Assembly: GCA_005798905.1 (NCBI GenBank)
Contig: SYIK01000005.1
Location: 62,001 to 126,000, forward strand
Source of the DNA: Bacteroidota bacterium
GTDB taxonomy: Bacteria; Bacteroidota; Bacteroidia; Chitinophagales; Chitinophagaceae
Length of the DNA stretch: 64,000 nucleotides
Direction: 5' to 3'
The notes below the pieces were generated by a model. That model saw only the letters and a list, made by a program, of their open reading frames with translations. It did not search any database and was not told the origin of the DNA. Position 1 is the stretch's first letter, and the number at the start of each line of letters is the position of its first letter. Made by a program: the position numbers and the translations under genes. Shown here piece by piece: positions 53,727 through 62,953 of this stretch.

Positions 53727-56162
53727 TTAGATTTTATCAAAACTAATTGTCCATTTTATTTCCGAACTTGTAATATCTTTTTCGTGCATAAACCAAAGCT
53801 TGTAATACAAGCCTGCCGTCCATTGATTAACAAATGAATCATAAAATTTACTTCCGGGATTTCCACTTTGTCCACCTGGATAAACTCCGTAAGCTTCAGT
53901 TTCACTGGTTAAATGGACAATCATTTTCCAACTTGGTCCGTGACTGTGTTGCGTTGCATTAATAATATGCTGACCGCCGCCTACCTGTAATCCAGCTCTT
54001 GCAAATGGCAGAATAGTTTTTAGTAAATGATACACTGTAGTGTTCTGAAATTTACTCCATGGTAATTTTTCTTCTTTTTCCAACTCTTGCAATTTGGTGG
54101 TTGATTTTTGCAATGCATCCGTTACCAGTTCTTGTAAATTTTCAATTCTTTCTGTGTTGATATTATCAACAAAAGAAAATGAGCTGTCTTTTAATAATGC
54201 TTCAATTAATGTTTTTTCACCAGGACGAAATTTCTTTGAATTGGCTTTCGAAAATTCATCATTCCAAACAAGCGCTTCCAAACTATCGAACCATATTTTA
54301 AAAACAGTTGGCCCAATTTCATCGTAATTATTTTTAAAATTCCACGCTTTTACAATCGTTAAAAATTGTTTTTCAGATTCATTCAATTTTGATTCATCCG
54401 TATTTTTTAATAAAAGAGGAAGAGCTGTTGCTGCAAATAAATTATAATTTTCATTGTGCAGTTGCATCATATTTTCCGGAGTAATATTTTGCATCGTATC
54501 TAATATTTTATTTATTAGATTACCACGATACAAATCATAATTTCCCGGAATAAAATAAGGATAAGTTTTATCAACCGGGCGCTGATTAGCACTACTCACA
54601 TAGCCTCTTTCCGGATTTACAGAATGCGGATTTTCCTCCTGCGGAATATATCCTTGCCACATATAAGTGCTGTCCCAACCAGGCATTACATAAATGCCTT
54701 GTCTTTCCCACAATGCTGGTAAACGTCCTTGTTGCCAAATGGCAATATCTCCTTTTTTAGATGCAAAAATCATGTTTTGGGCAGGACAAGTAAAGTGTTG
54801 AATTGCTTTGTAATAATCATCATAATTTTTAGCTCTATTTAATTCGTACCACATTAAAAATTCGTTGGAAGGATCGTGTGCTGCCCACCGAACTGCCAAG
54901 TTCTTCACATTTGCACTATCAGCAGGAAATCGTGCATCATACATTACAGGGCCAAAAACAGTGTAAGAAACCGTATCTAAAAAAGATTGTTTGCCTTTGA
55001 TGTTAATTTTTTCAATTCTTAAAGTAGCATCTTTCCATTCGTTATTAAACCAATATTGTTCTCGTTTATCTTCTTTAAATTTTATTTCATAAAAATCTTT
55101 CACATCTCTTTGAGAATTGGTAAACCCAAATGCAATACTATCATTGAATCCAATAATAATTCCAGGAACTCCGGGAAAACTAACCCCATACGCATTCATT
55201 GTAGAGGTGGTTATTTGCATTTCATACCAAATAGATGGTAAAGAAAGTTCCAGATGAGGATCGTTTGCTAAAATAGGAGCCCCACTTTTTGTTTTACTTC
55301 CAGCAACTGCCCAATTATTACTTCCATTAGCAGGATGAGGAAGATTGACATCGACTGGTTGAGAAGTAGATTTTGGATTCAAATAAAGTGAATCTATCGA
55401 GGTTGGAGGAATTGGAGTTATTCCTGGTTTAGAAAAAGGAGTTCCATTAAGAACAATTGCTAAAAGCGAATCGGGAACTTGTGGAAAAAGTAATTTGAGT
55501 TGTTCGTCATTAAAAAATCCTTTTGCAGCAGTCATTGGTAAATCTTCAACAAAGCCAGAAAGTACATCTGCCATTTGCTTCATAAATAAAGCAGTTTTTA
55601 AATTGGTCCACTTTTCGGGTTGATAACCGAGCAATTTATATTCGAGAGGAAGCTGTGCTTTTGTTAGTGAAGCGATATAATAATTTACACCTGCAGTATA
55701 TTGATCAAGATTTATTTTTGTAATTGAATTCGACTCTAATTCATTTAATAAATTTTCTGCGGCAAAAACCATTCCTAATCTCCGTTTTCCTCTATCAAAT
55801 TCAACTCCCTTTTCCCCAATTATTTCACTCACTCTTCCGGCAGCAGCATGGGTTTGAAACTCCATTTGCCATAATCGAAATTTAGCGTGAATATACCCTT
55901 GTACAAAATTGGCATCTCTATCATCAGCAGCAAAAATGTGCGGTACAAGCCGATCATCGAAATATACATTTGCCTTCCCTTGCAAATCCGAAAGTTTAAT
56001 ATTTTCAGAAAAATCTTGATCTACTGGTTCAGCATTTTGCCAAACACCATGTTGTGGGCTTAAAAATTTTCCCAATGCAGGTATTTTACCCCAAGAATTA
56101 TTTAAAAAATAAGTAAGTCCGATTGTTACAATTGATGTAAGTAAAAAAGATAAAATTTTCAT
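53727..56162 (-). CDS. Penicillin acylase family (Ntn) hydrolase
   Basis: N-terminal-nucleophile amidase of 811 aa, made as a precursor that self-cleaves into alpha and beta chains. Signal or membrane segment at 5-21. The nucleophile is Ser281 in NGSNNWAVAGSKT, where the beta chain would begin. Other marks are HLELSLPSIWYE, GFTNSQRDVKDFYEI and the Asn region YVSSANQRP. Family substrates include penicillins, acyl-homoserine lactones and N-acyl amides; which one applies is unknown. Cleavage sites flank a linker of about 240-280. Confidence 0.92.
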   Translation of the reverse strand: MKILSFLLTSIVTIGLTYFLNNSWGKIPALGKFLSPQHGVWQNAEPVDQDFSENIKLSDLQGKANVYFDDRLVPHIFAADDRDANFVQGYIHAKFRLWQMEFQTHAAAGRVSEIIGEKGVEFDRGKRRLGMVFAAENLLNELESNSITKINLDQYTAGVNYYIASLTKAQLPLEYKLLGYQPEKWTNLKTALFMKQMADVLSGFVEDLPMTAAKGFFNDEQLKLLFPQVPDSLLAIVLNGTPFSKPGITPIPPTSIDSLYLNPKSTSQPVDVNLPHPANGSNNWAVAGSKTKSGAPILANDPHLELSLPSIWYEMQITTSTMNAYGVSFPGVPGIIIGFNDSIAFGFTNSQRDVKDFYEIKFKEDKREQYWFNNEWKDATLRIEKINIKGKQSFLDTVSYTVFGPVMYDARFPADSANVKNLAVRWAAHDPSNEFLMWYELNRAKNYDDYYKAIQHFTCPAQNMIFASKKGDIAIWQQGRLPALWERQGIYVMPGWDSTYMWQGYIPQEENPHSVNPERGYVSSANQRPVDKTYPYFIPGNYDLYRGNLINKILDTMQNITPENMMQLHNENYNLFAATALPLLLKNTDESKLNESEKQFLTIVKAWNFKNNYDEIGPTVFKIWFDSLEALVWNDEFSKANSKKFRPGEKTLIEALLKDSSFSFVDNINTERIENLQELVTDALQKSTTKLQELEKEEKLPWSKFQNTTVYHLLKTILPFARAGLQVGGGQHIINATQHSHGPSWKMIVHLTSETEAYGVYPGGQSGNPGSKFYDSFVNQWTAGLYYKLWFMHEKDITSSEIKWTISFDKI

Positions 56163-56309
56163 AGAAGTAAAATATGCGGTAAGGTAATGAAAATGTAATT
56201 TAAGACAAAATCAAAATTTGATTTTTTAAACTAAAGTTGTAACTTACTACAGAATTTATTCCAATAGCTCTTTTTAAATAATAGATTACTCACCCAAAAT
56301 CAATTTTTT

Positions 56310-56792
56310 ATGAAAAAACAACTCCTTTTTTTGTTTTTGTTTACAAGTGGTTTGGTGATTTCTTGTAATGACAAAAAGACTTCGAGCAACAATGAATCTG
56401 CTTCATCCGCAAATGAAGTTGCCCCGATGATTATCCCTGAATCGCCAGACACACTTTTAGCAAATGGTAGAAAAAATATTTTTTTGGTAGGCAGAAGAAA
56501 TCAGACGGGAATTTTTGTTGAACGTGTAATAATGCCAGCTGGTTACAAATCACACACACACACACACCCTGAGGGGGATATGAATATTACAGTAATTAAT
56601 GGTTCAATTAATATAGCTTTTAGTAGCAACGATTCTTTGCTAAATGTAATTACTTACGGTCCAGGAAGTTTTATAATTATTCCTGCGGGTGTCCCTCATT
56701 TTGAGTGGTATACAGAAAAAACGACAATGGATATTTCAGGAATTGGGCCTTTAAAAACAGTTACAATTCCAATTATACATCGTTCACATTAG
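56310..56792 (+). CDS. Cupin-domain lipoprotein (160 aa)
   Basis: Small exported metal-binding cupin. Signal peptide with lipobox VISC (Cys19), a Ser/Asn-rich linker (25-40), then a single cupin barrel. Motif 1 is KSHTHTHPEGDMN with the metal histidines; motif 2 ends GSFIIIPAGVPHFEWY with the last histidine. The HTHTH stretch is encoded by about eight CA units (56551-56567). It stands alone between a penicillin acylase (divergent) and pcm (convergent). Enzyme or storage roles are both possible. Confidence 0.85.
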   Translation: MKKQLLFLFLFTSGLVISCNDKKTSSNNESASSANEVAPMIIPESPDTLLANGRKNIFLVGRRNQTGIFVERVIMPAGYKSHTHTHPEGDMNITVINGSINIAFSSNDSLLNVITYGPGSFIIIPAGVPHFEWYTEKTTMDISGIGPLKTVTIPIIHRSH

Positions 56793-56804
56793 GAATTAGA
56801 ATTC

Positions 56805-57461
56805 TTAGTTTTTTTTTCCTAACAACATTGGGACAAAAGAAAAGTTATCAAAAACTTCTTCTTTCAAAGCATCGTTTTCAAGTTTGGTAATTCGCATCAT
56901 TTGTTGCACACTACCTTCTCCCAATGGCAAAACCATTATTCCTCCCACTTTTAACTGAAGCAATAATTTTTTAGGAACTTCAGGAGCTGCGGCGGTAATA
57001 AGTATTTTATCGAATGGCGCAAAAGTTGGAAGTCCTTCGTAACCATCGCCATAAAAAAATTTAATATTTTTATATTTTTTTAAATAAGTAAAATTCTTTG
57101 TGAGATTGAAAAGTTTTTTTTGTCGTTCGATGGTAAAAACTTTAACCCCCATTTCTGCAAGTACACAAGCCTGATAAGCACTTCCGGTTCCAACTTCTAA
57201 TATTTTTTCAAATGGAGAAATTTCTAATAGCTGCGTTTGATATGCAACAGTATAAGGTTGAGAAATCGTTTGCCCCTCTCCGATTGGAAAAGCACGATCC
57301 TCATAAGCAATATCGTCAAAAGCAGAATCTAAAAAATAGTGGCGTGGAATGGAATTAATTGCATTTAATAATTTTTTATCCTCAATTCCTTTTTGCTGAA
57401 TTGTGTCAACCAATTTTTTTCGAAGTCCTTTATGTCGGTAAGTATCTTCAACCGGAATCAT
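56805..57461 (-). CDS. pcm: Protein-L-isoaspartate O-methyltransferase
   Basis: SAM-dependent enzyme that starts the repair of isoaspartyl residues in aged proteins. The Pcm pattern is complete over 218 aa: IPRHYFLDSAFDDIAYEDRAFPIGEGQTISQPYT overall layout (seen as FPIGEGQTISQPYT near 75), motif I ILEVGTGSAYQACVLAEMG, GDGYEGLPTFAPFDKI and the terminal GGIMVLPLGEG. It is preceded on the same strand by the phosphosugar mutase gene (27-base gap). Confidence 0.93.
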   Translation of the reverse strand: MIPVEDTYRHKGLRKKLVDTIQQKGIEDKKLLNAINSIPRHYFLDSAFDDIAYEDRAFPIGEGQTISQPYTVAYQTQLLEISPFEKILEVGTGSAYQACVLAEMGVKVFTIERQKKLFNLTKNFTYLKKYKNIKFFYGDGYEGLPTFAPFDKILITAAAPEVPKKLLLQLKVGGIMVLPLGEGSVQQMMRITKLENDALKEEVFDNFSFVPMLLGKKN

Positions 57462-57488
57462 AATTATTATATAAATATTTAAAGAGAG

Positions 57489-59216
57489 TTATAGTTTTAA
57501 ATCTGTAACTATTGCATCAATTTTTTGTTGCAATTGGTTATTTACATTTTCGAAATCTAATGCGTTGTTTAAAATTCCATTTACACTGAAATAGAATTTT
57601 ATTTTAGGTTCGGTGCCGCTTGGTCTTGCGCTAATTTTACTACCATCTTCCAAAACAAATTGCAACACATTTGACTTTGGCAAATTGATAACTTTCATTT
57701 CGCTTGTAAGTAAATTCTTGTCAACTTGTGCTTCATAATCTAAAATTTGAACAACTTTCAAACCAGCAATTGTAATTGGTGGATGTTGTCGATAGTTTGC
57801 CATCATCTCGGAAATCAGTTGCGCTCCTTCAATTCCTTTTTTTGTAACGGAAATTAAATGCTCTTTATAAAATCCATATTCACAATAGAGTTGAACTAAT
57901 TTTTCAAATATGCTTTTTCCGTTTTCTTTTTCGAATGCAACCATTTCACACAATAATGAAACTGCGCTTACCGCATCTTTGTCGCGAATTTTATCTCCAA
58001 TCATCAATCCAAAACTTTCTTCGCCACCAATGATATAGTTTTCAAAACCTTCTTTTTCTTTTACTAATTCAGCAATCCATTTAAATCCAGTAAGTACGTT
58101 GTAACAATTGATTTCGTTGGCTTTTGCAATAACATCAATCATATCTGTAGTTACAATCGTACTTACAACCATGTCGTTTGCTTTTGCAATTCCTTTTTTT
58201 CTTCTTGCTTCAATTACATAATTAAATGCCAATACTGCGGTTTGATTTCCATTCAACAAAATCCAATTTCCATTGTTATCTTTTACACCAATTCCCACTC
58301 GATCACTATCCGGATCTGTTCCCAATAAAATATCGGCATCGTATTCTTTTGCTTTGTTTAAGCCAATTCGCATGGCTTCGCTTTCTTCCGGATTGGGGTA
58401 AACAACTGTCGGAAAATTTCCATCCGGTATTGCTTGTTCTTCTACAATATGTACATTGGAAAACCCCATTTGTTTCAGCACTTCCGGAATAATTGTAATT
58501 CCTGTTCCATGAATGGATGTGTAAACAATTTTTATGGAATGATGTTTTTGAATTAATTCTGGATAAATGCTTAGCCCTTTTACCATTTCAATATAGGCCT
58601 TATCCATTTTTTCCCCAAGGATTGAAATGTTGCCTTCATTCCCCTCCCATTTTACATTATCAATTGAATTTATTTTTTCTACTTCGAGAATTACATTTTT
58701 GTCGTGCGGTGGAACCAATTGCCCGCCATCATTCCAATATGCTTTATAACCATTGTACTCTTTCGGATTATGCGAAGCAGTGCAAACTACACCAGCTTTG
58801 CATTTCAGCTGTCGAATGGCAAAAGATAATTCGGGAGTTGGTCGCAAATTTTCGAAAAGAAAAACTTTTATCCCATTTGCAGCAAAAACAGCAGCAGTCG
58901 TTTCCGCAAAAAATTTGCTGTTGTTTCTGCAATCATATGCAATTGCTACACTTATTGAATCAGTTCCATAAATAGCTCGTAAATAATTTGCAAATCCTTG
59001 CGTCGCCATTCCCACCGTGTACTTGTTCATTCTATTAGTACCAGCGCCCATTAGTCCTCTTAAGCCTCCGGTGCCAAACTCTAAATTTTTATAAAACGCA
59101 TCCTCCAATTGAGCATTATTTTCTGCTTGTAATTTTTTTATTTCGTCTTTTGTGCTTTGATTAAAATTACCTTGCAACCAATAATTTATTTTTTCTTCAA
59201 TCAACAAATTCATCAT
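57489..59216 (-). CDS. Phospho-sugar mutase (phosphoglucomutase/phosphomannomutase)
   Basis: Alpha-D-phosphohexomutase of 575 aa, interconverting 1- and 6-phosphate sugars. The active-site serine loop is VCTASHNPKEYNGYK near 145, the metal loop GTDPDSDRVGIG near 295, the sugar loop GGEESFG near 400, and the phosphate loop ARPSGTEPKIKFY near the end. The length and motif details fit phosphoglucomutase-2-like enzymes, which may also use ribose phosphates. A TATTTTTG box (59231-59238 complement) lies before the ATG, without a good -33 element. Confidence 0.93.
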   Translation of the reverse strand: MMNLLIEEKINYWLQGNFNQSTKDEIKKLQAENNAQLEDAFYKNLEFGTGGLRGLMGAGTNRMNKYTVGMATQGFANYLRAIYGTDSISVAIAYDCRNNSKFFAETTAAVFAANGIKVFLFENLRPTPELSFAIRQLKCKAGVVCTASHNPKEYNGYKAYWNDGGQLVPPHDKNVILEVEKINSIDNVKWEGNEGNISILGEKMDKAYIEMVKGLSIYPELIQKHHSIKIVYTSIHGTGITIIPEVLKQMGFSNVHIVEEQAIPDGNFPTVVYPNPEESEAMRIGLNKAKEYDADILLGTDPDSDRVGIGVKDNNGNWILLNGNQTAVLAFNYVIEARRKKGIAKANDMVVSTIVTTDMIDVIAKANEINCYNVLTGFKWIAELVKEKEGFENYIIGGEESFGLMIGDKIRDKDAVSAVSLLCEMVAFEKENGKSIFEKLVQLYCEYGFYKEHLISVTKKGIEGAQLISEMMANYRQHPPITIAGLKVVQILDYEAQVDKNLLTSEMKVINLPKSNVLQFVLEDGSKISARPSGTEPKIKFYFSVNGILNNALDFENVNNQLQQKIDAIVTDLKL

Positions 59217-59250
59217 TTAATATTAAGATTCAAAAATATCAAATTTTAAC

Positions 59251-59284
59251 TTTGTTTAACTAAATCCAATTGAATGTATTTTTG
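59251..59284 (+). promoter_or_regulatory. Promoter of the DUF2279 gene group
   Basis: TTTG (59251-59254), 22 bases, then TATTTTTG (59277-59284), an exact -7 match. The start would fall about 12-15 bases before the TTG start codon at 59305. Confidence 0.6.
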
Positions 59285-59304
59285 AAACAAGAATAATTAC
59301 AAAC

Positions 59305-60237
59305 TTGAGAATACTATTTTTTTACATATTTTTTTGTACCTACTTTTTGAAATCTGTTGGGCAAGACTCTTCAAATATTGTTACGCCTTCCATCTCAAAA
59401 CAAAAAATTAGATTAGCTTCTACAATTAATTTAACTGCATACAGTAGTACCATTATTTTATTAAATAATACTTGGTATAAAAATTATCCAAAAAGTAAGT
59501 TTCACAATTTTAATGATAGTAAAGAATGGTTGCAAGTTGATAAAATTGGACATGCTTGGACTGCATACAATATTGGAAAAGCTCAAACTGAATTATGGAA
59601 ATCCACCGGAATTTCCGACAAAAAAGCAACCATAATTGGCGGATTAAGTGGATCAGGATTTTTAACTGCAATTGAAATTTTAGATGCACATTCGCAAAAT
59701 TGGGGATGGAGTTGGGCGGATATGGGAGCAAACTTTTTAGGTTCGGAATTTTTTGTAGTACAAGAGATTGCTTGGCACGAACAACGCATTCAATTCAAAT
59801 TTTCTTTTCATTCAAAAAAATACAAAGAAGATATTTTGCAAGTAAGAGCAAACAATCTTTTTGGAAATTCTTTCTCAGAAAAAATGCTGAAAGATTACAA
59901 TACGCAAACCTATTGGCTAAGTTTTAATATGCGTTCGTTTTTCAAAGAAAGTAAATTTCCTGGCTGGTTAAATTTCGCCATTGGCTATGGAGCAGATGGG
60001 ATGTTGGGTGGTTTTGAAAACAAATGGAAAGACAAATTTGGAAATGAAATTATACGAATGGACATTCTTCGCAGACGACAATTTTATTTTGCACCCGATA
60101 TTGATTTTACTAAAATCAAAACCAGAAATAAATTTTTGAAAACCAGTTTTATCATTCTTAATGCATTCAAATTTCCATCGCCAACAATCCGATTTGAAAA
60201 ATGGAGCAAAATAAAGTTTTATCCATTTTATTTTTAA
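59305..60237 (+). CDS. DUF2279 family exported protein
   Basis: Exported protein of 310 aa. Signal peptide about 1-20 (ending SVGQD). The DUF2279 segment appears as KIGHAWTAYNIGKAQTELW near residue 78 and GLSGSGFLTAIEILDAHSQ, then WSWADMGANFLGSEFF. The YfiM-like pattern suggests a small helical membrane-associated domain followed by a beta-rich tail. Function is unknown. The start is a TTG, supported by the promoter and by the signal peptide starting at once. The Fe-S protein gene begins 15 bases after its stop. Confidence 0.82.
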   Translation: MRILFFYIFFCTYFLKSVGQDSSNIVTPSISKQKIRLASTINLTAYSSTIILLNNTWYKNYPKSKFHNFNDSKEWLQVDKIGHAWTAYNIGKAQTELWKSTGISDKKATIIGGLSGSGFLTAIEILDAHSQNWGWSWADMGANFLGSEFFVVQEIAWHEQRIQFKFSFHSKKYKEDILQVRANNLFGNSFSEKMLKDYNTQTYWLSFNMRSFFKESKFPGWLNFAIGYGADGMLGGFENKWKDKFGNEIIRMDILRRRQFYFAPDIDFTKIKTRNKFLKTSFIILNAFKFPSPTIRFEKWSKIKFYPFYF

Positions 60238-60252
60238 TAGTAATTTCATTTT

Positions 60253-61566
60253 TTGATTATGTACTTAATTCAACAACTACTTTTTATTTCGCTTTCAGCA
60301 ATTGCTATTTTTCTTTTTTCAAAAAAAATTAGAGAAATAAGCAGAAATATCAATTTGGGAAAAGCAGAAGAAATTTCCGATTGTAAATTGAATCGTTGGA
60401 AAAATGTATTGCTGCTTGCTTTTGGACAAAAAAAAATGTTTCGAAATCCACTAGTTGCCATTCTTCATTTTTTTGTTTATGCCGGATTTGTAATAATCAA
60501 TATTGAAATATTCGAAATTTTTCTCGATGGCATTTTGGGAACACATCGAATTTTTGCAAACCAATTGGGTAGCTTTTATACTTTCTTAATAAATGCTTTC
60601 GAAGTACTAGCAGCAATGGTTCTATCGGGTTGTGTAATTTTTTTAATTCGCAGAAATACACTCAAACTGAAACGATTTATCAGCAAAGATTTAGATGGTT
60701 GGCCGCGAAGCGATGCAAATTATATCTTGATTGCTGAAATACTTTTGATGTCACTTTTTTTTACAATGAATGCAGCTGACCGTGCTTTGCAATTAAAAGG
60801 GAACATTCATTTTTTAGATACGGGCAGCTTTTTAATTTCTGGTCAAATTGCTTCAACCTTTAATTCATTTTCTATTTCAAGTTTAGAAATTATTGAACGA
60901 AGTGCTTGGTGGTTGCATATTGTGGGCATTTTTGCATTTTTAAATTATCTACCCTATTCAAAACATTTACATATTTTACTTGCATTCCCAAATGCATATT
61001 ATGCAAGATTGGAACCGATGGGCAAAATGGAAAATATGCCTTCTGTTCAAAATGAAGTACTACTTGCACTTCAGCCAGAAATGGCAAATGCTAATTTAAC
61101 GGAAACAGAAAAACGGTTTGGTGCAAAAGATGTAACAGATCTTAGCTGGAAAAATTTAATGGACGCTTATACGTGTACAGAATGTGGAAGATGTTCCGCA
61201 GCTTGTCCGGCTACACAAACCGGGAAATTATTATCGCCACGAAAAATAATGATGGACACAAGAGATCGAATTGAAGAAGTTGGAAAACAGTTAGCAACTG
61301 GCTCAAAAAATGAAATCAACAAATCTTTACTTCACGATTATATTTCAGTGGAAGAATTGAGAGCATGCACAACTTGCAATGCTTGCGTGCAAGAGTGTCC
61401 GGTAAGCATCAGCCCGTTGGATATAATTATACAATTGCGCCGTTATTTAATTATGGAAGAAAGCAATGCACCTCAGGAATGGAGTGTAATGTTTGGAAAT
61501 ATTGAAAACAATTTTGCTCCTTGGAAATTTAATCCAGATGAAAGAGATAAATGGAGTGAACAATAA
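60253..61566 (+). CDS. Membrane-bound 4Fe-4S dicluster protein (heterodisulfide reductase-like)
   Basis: Electron-transfer protein of 437 aa. The N-terminal half has about five membrane helices (2-20, 68-90, 110-135, 152-175, 212-235). The C-terminal half has two 4Fe-4S motifs, CTECGRCSAACPATQ near 305 and CTTCNACVQECP near 378. It resembles the fused HdrE/D or GlpC-like proteins that pass electrons between quinones and a CCG-domain partner. That partner is encoded at 62954, separated by an opposite-strand LysE gene and a DUF4190 gene. Substrate unknown. Confidence 0.87.
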   Translation: MIMYLIQQLLFISLSAIAIFLFSKKIREISRNINLGKAEEISDCKLNRWKNVLLLAFGQKKMFRNPLVAILHFFVYAGFVIINIEIFEIFLDGILGTHRIFANQLGSFYTFLINAFEVLAAMVLSGCVIFLIRRNTLKLKRFISKDLDGWPRSDANYILIAEILLMSLFFTMNAADRALQLKGNIHFLDTGSFLISGQIASTFNSFSISSLEIIERSAWWLHIVGIFAFLNYLPYSKHLHILLAFPNAYYARLEPMGKMENMPSVQNEVLLALQPEMANANLTETEKRFGAKDVTDLSWKNLMDAYTCTECGRCSAACPATQTGKLLSPRKIMMDTRDRIEEVGKQLATGSKNEINKSLLHDYISVEELRACTTCNACVQECPVSISPLDIIIQLRRYLIMEESNAPQEWSVMFGNIENNFAPWKFNPDERDKWSEQ

Positions 61567-61577
61567 TTGAAATCGAA

Positions 61578-62270
61578 TTAGTGAATATTTTTTTCTAACC
61601 CGTGCGTAACATCTTCTGGATGTTCCAGTTGATGAATAGAATCTTTTTTCTGTATCATTTTCCAGATTTGATAAATAGCGGTACCGCTAAAAATTGTGCC
61701 CACAATCCAATTTAAAACCGAAGGATTTTTTCCTAAATTTTGCACAATTAGTTGCCCTCCAAAAATAAATACTGCGTAAGCAATTGAAGCACCAATTCCT
61801 ATCCCAATAATATAGGAATTATAATATTCTTTTTTTGGAAGCAATACTTTTTTAGAAAAAAGAACAGTACTCCATCCAAACCAAAAAGGTACTTGCATGG
61901 GATTAACAGCGCACATTAATGCTCCCAACCAAAAACGATGAACAGTATTACTTAAAAATATATTTTCTTTTAGTGTTGGATTCAAAGCTGCTTGAAAACT
62001 AAAATAAGCAAGAGTTATAACGAGTGCCAATGTAATCCATTCCAATACTCTAAAAATATTTTTTTGTTTTCGCATCCAACTTATTGCAACTAGTGATAAT
62101 TGTACATACCCCAACTCTACTATTAAAGCTCCAACCGCAAATAAAATAGCTTGAAAAATCCCATTGTTAACTGAAATTTGCATTGCTGCAACATTTAATG
62201 TGCCAAACGGAAGCGAACTTAAAAGGCTAATCAACAACCCGATAAAAAATATTTTCACCAAAGAATTCAT
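61578..62270 (-). CDS. LysE family transporter
   Basis: Amino-acid exporter-type membrane protein of 230 aa. The LysE/RhtB layout is visible: the opening SLPFGTLNVAAMQISVNNG and six hydrophobic segments, with CAVNPMQVPFWFGW in the place of the family's N-P-K motif. I choose the ATG at 62270 (MNSLVKIFF). A TTG at 62276 is also open but lies within a TAATTTTG box. It is encoded against the two Fe-S genes that flank it. The substrate is unknown. Confidence 0.8.
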   Translation of the reverse strand: MNSLVKIFFIGLLISLLSSLPFGTLNVAAMQISVNNGIFQAILFAVGALIVELGYVQLSLVAISWMRKQKNIFRVLEWITLALVITLAYFSFQAALNPTLKENIFLSNTVHRFWLGALMCAVNPMQVPFWFGWSTVLFSKKVLLPKKEYYNSYIIGIGIGASIAYAVFIFGGQLIVQNLGKNPSVLNWIVGTIFSGTAIYQIWKMIQKKDSIHQLEHPEDVTHGLEKNIH

Positions 62271-62434
62271 CTTCAAAATTAAGTATTAGCAAATGAAAAA
62301 ATAGAAAAAGCCAATGCTAATTAGTTGTACTTTACTCACAAATTTGAAACGCAGTTTCCGTTTATGGATTTTATTTCATTTTTTTTCAATTTCTAATTCA
62401 AACAAATTATTTTTGACAACATAAAATTTTTAGA

Positions 62435-62944
62435 ATGAAAAAAATATTTACAATTTTTACTTTTTTTATCTTATTAAGCACGAATTCAAAGGCAAATTTT
62501 CTTTCAATTCCAGTTACCAAAAAAATGAATGAAAAAAGTATAGCAACTCTTATCAAAAATATTCCTGCTGATCAACTAGAAAAAATGACTTGGAATGACT
62601 TTCAGAAAGTAACTGGTCAAAAGTTAACAATTCAGGAAAAAATTTCATTTAAATATTATAAAAATCAACTTAAAAAAGTATCCGTTAGCAATGGGGAAAA
62701 AAGTAAGACAGCATTAACTTTAAGTATTGTTAGCTTGGCGACAATTTTTATTCCAATTATCTCTATTCCATTAGCAATTGCAGGAATTGTTACAGCTACT
62801 AAAGCATTAAAAACAGACGAAGAAGACACGAAAGCAAAAACAGCAATGGGGCTTTCAATTCTTTCTTTGGGGATAGTTGTTGTTGCTACATTAATTTATG
62901 CTATTTTCATATCGAATTCTCCATTTAGTATTTTCATTTTTTAA
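62435..62944 (+). CDS. DUF4190 domain protein with signal peptide (169 aa)
   Basis: Small exported or membrane protein. Signal peptide about 1-20 (ending NSKAN). A helical segment (residues 28-75) with the WNDFQKVTGQKLTIQEKISF pattern precedes the DUF4190-like pair of helices (about 93-118 and 132-160), where ALTLSIVSLATIFIPIISI and AMGLSILSLGIVVVATLI are typical. The family is of unknown function. A TATTTTTG box (62408-62415) lies upstream without a -33 element. The Fe-S gene follows by 9 bases, so co-transcription is likely. Confidence 0.7.
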   Translation: MKKIFTIFTFFILLSTNSKANFLSIPVTKKMNEKSIATLIKNIPADQLEKMTWNDFQKVTGQKLTIQEKISFKYYKNQLKKVSVSNGEKSKTALTLSIVSLATIFIPIISIPLAIAGIVTATKALKTDEEDTKAKTAMGLSILSLGIVVVATLIYAIFISNSPFSIFIF

Positions 62945-62953
62945 CCACCTTGC

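Noticed and set aside
58517-58975. A 152-codon plus-strand open frame opposite the phosphosugar mutase gene
   Set aside because: Antisense shadow of a conserved gene; Cys/His/Leu-rich with no domain.
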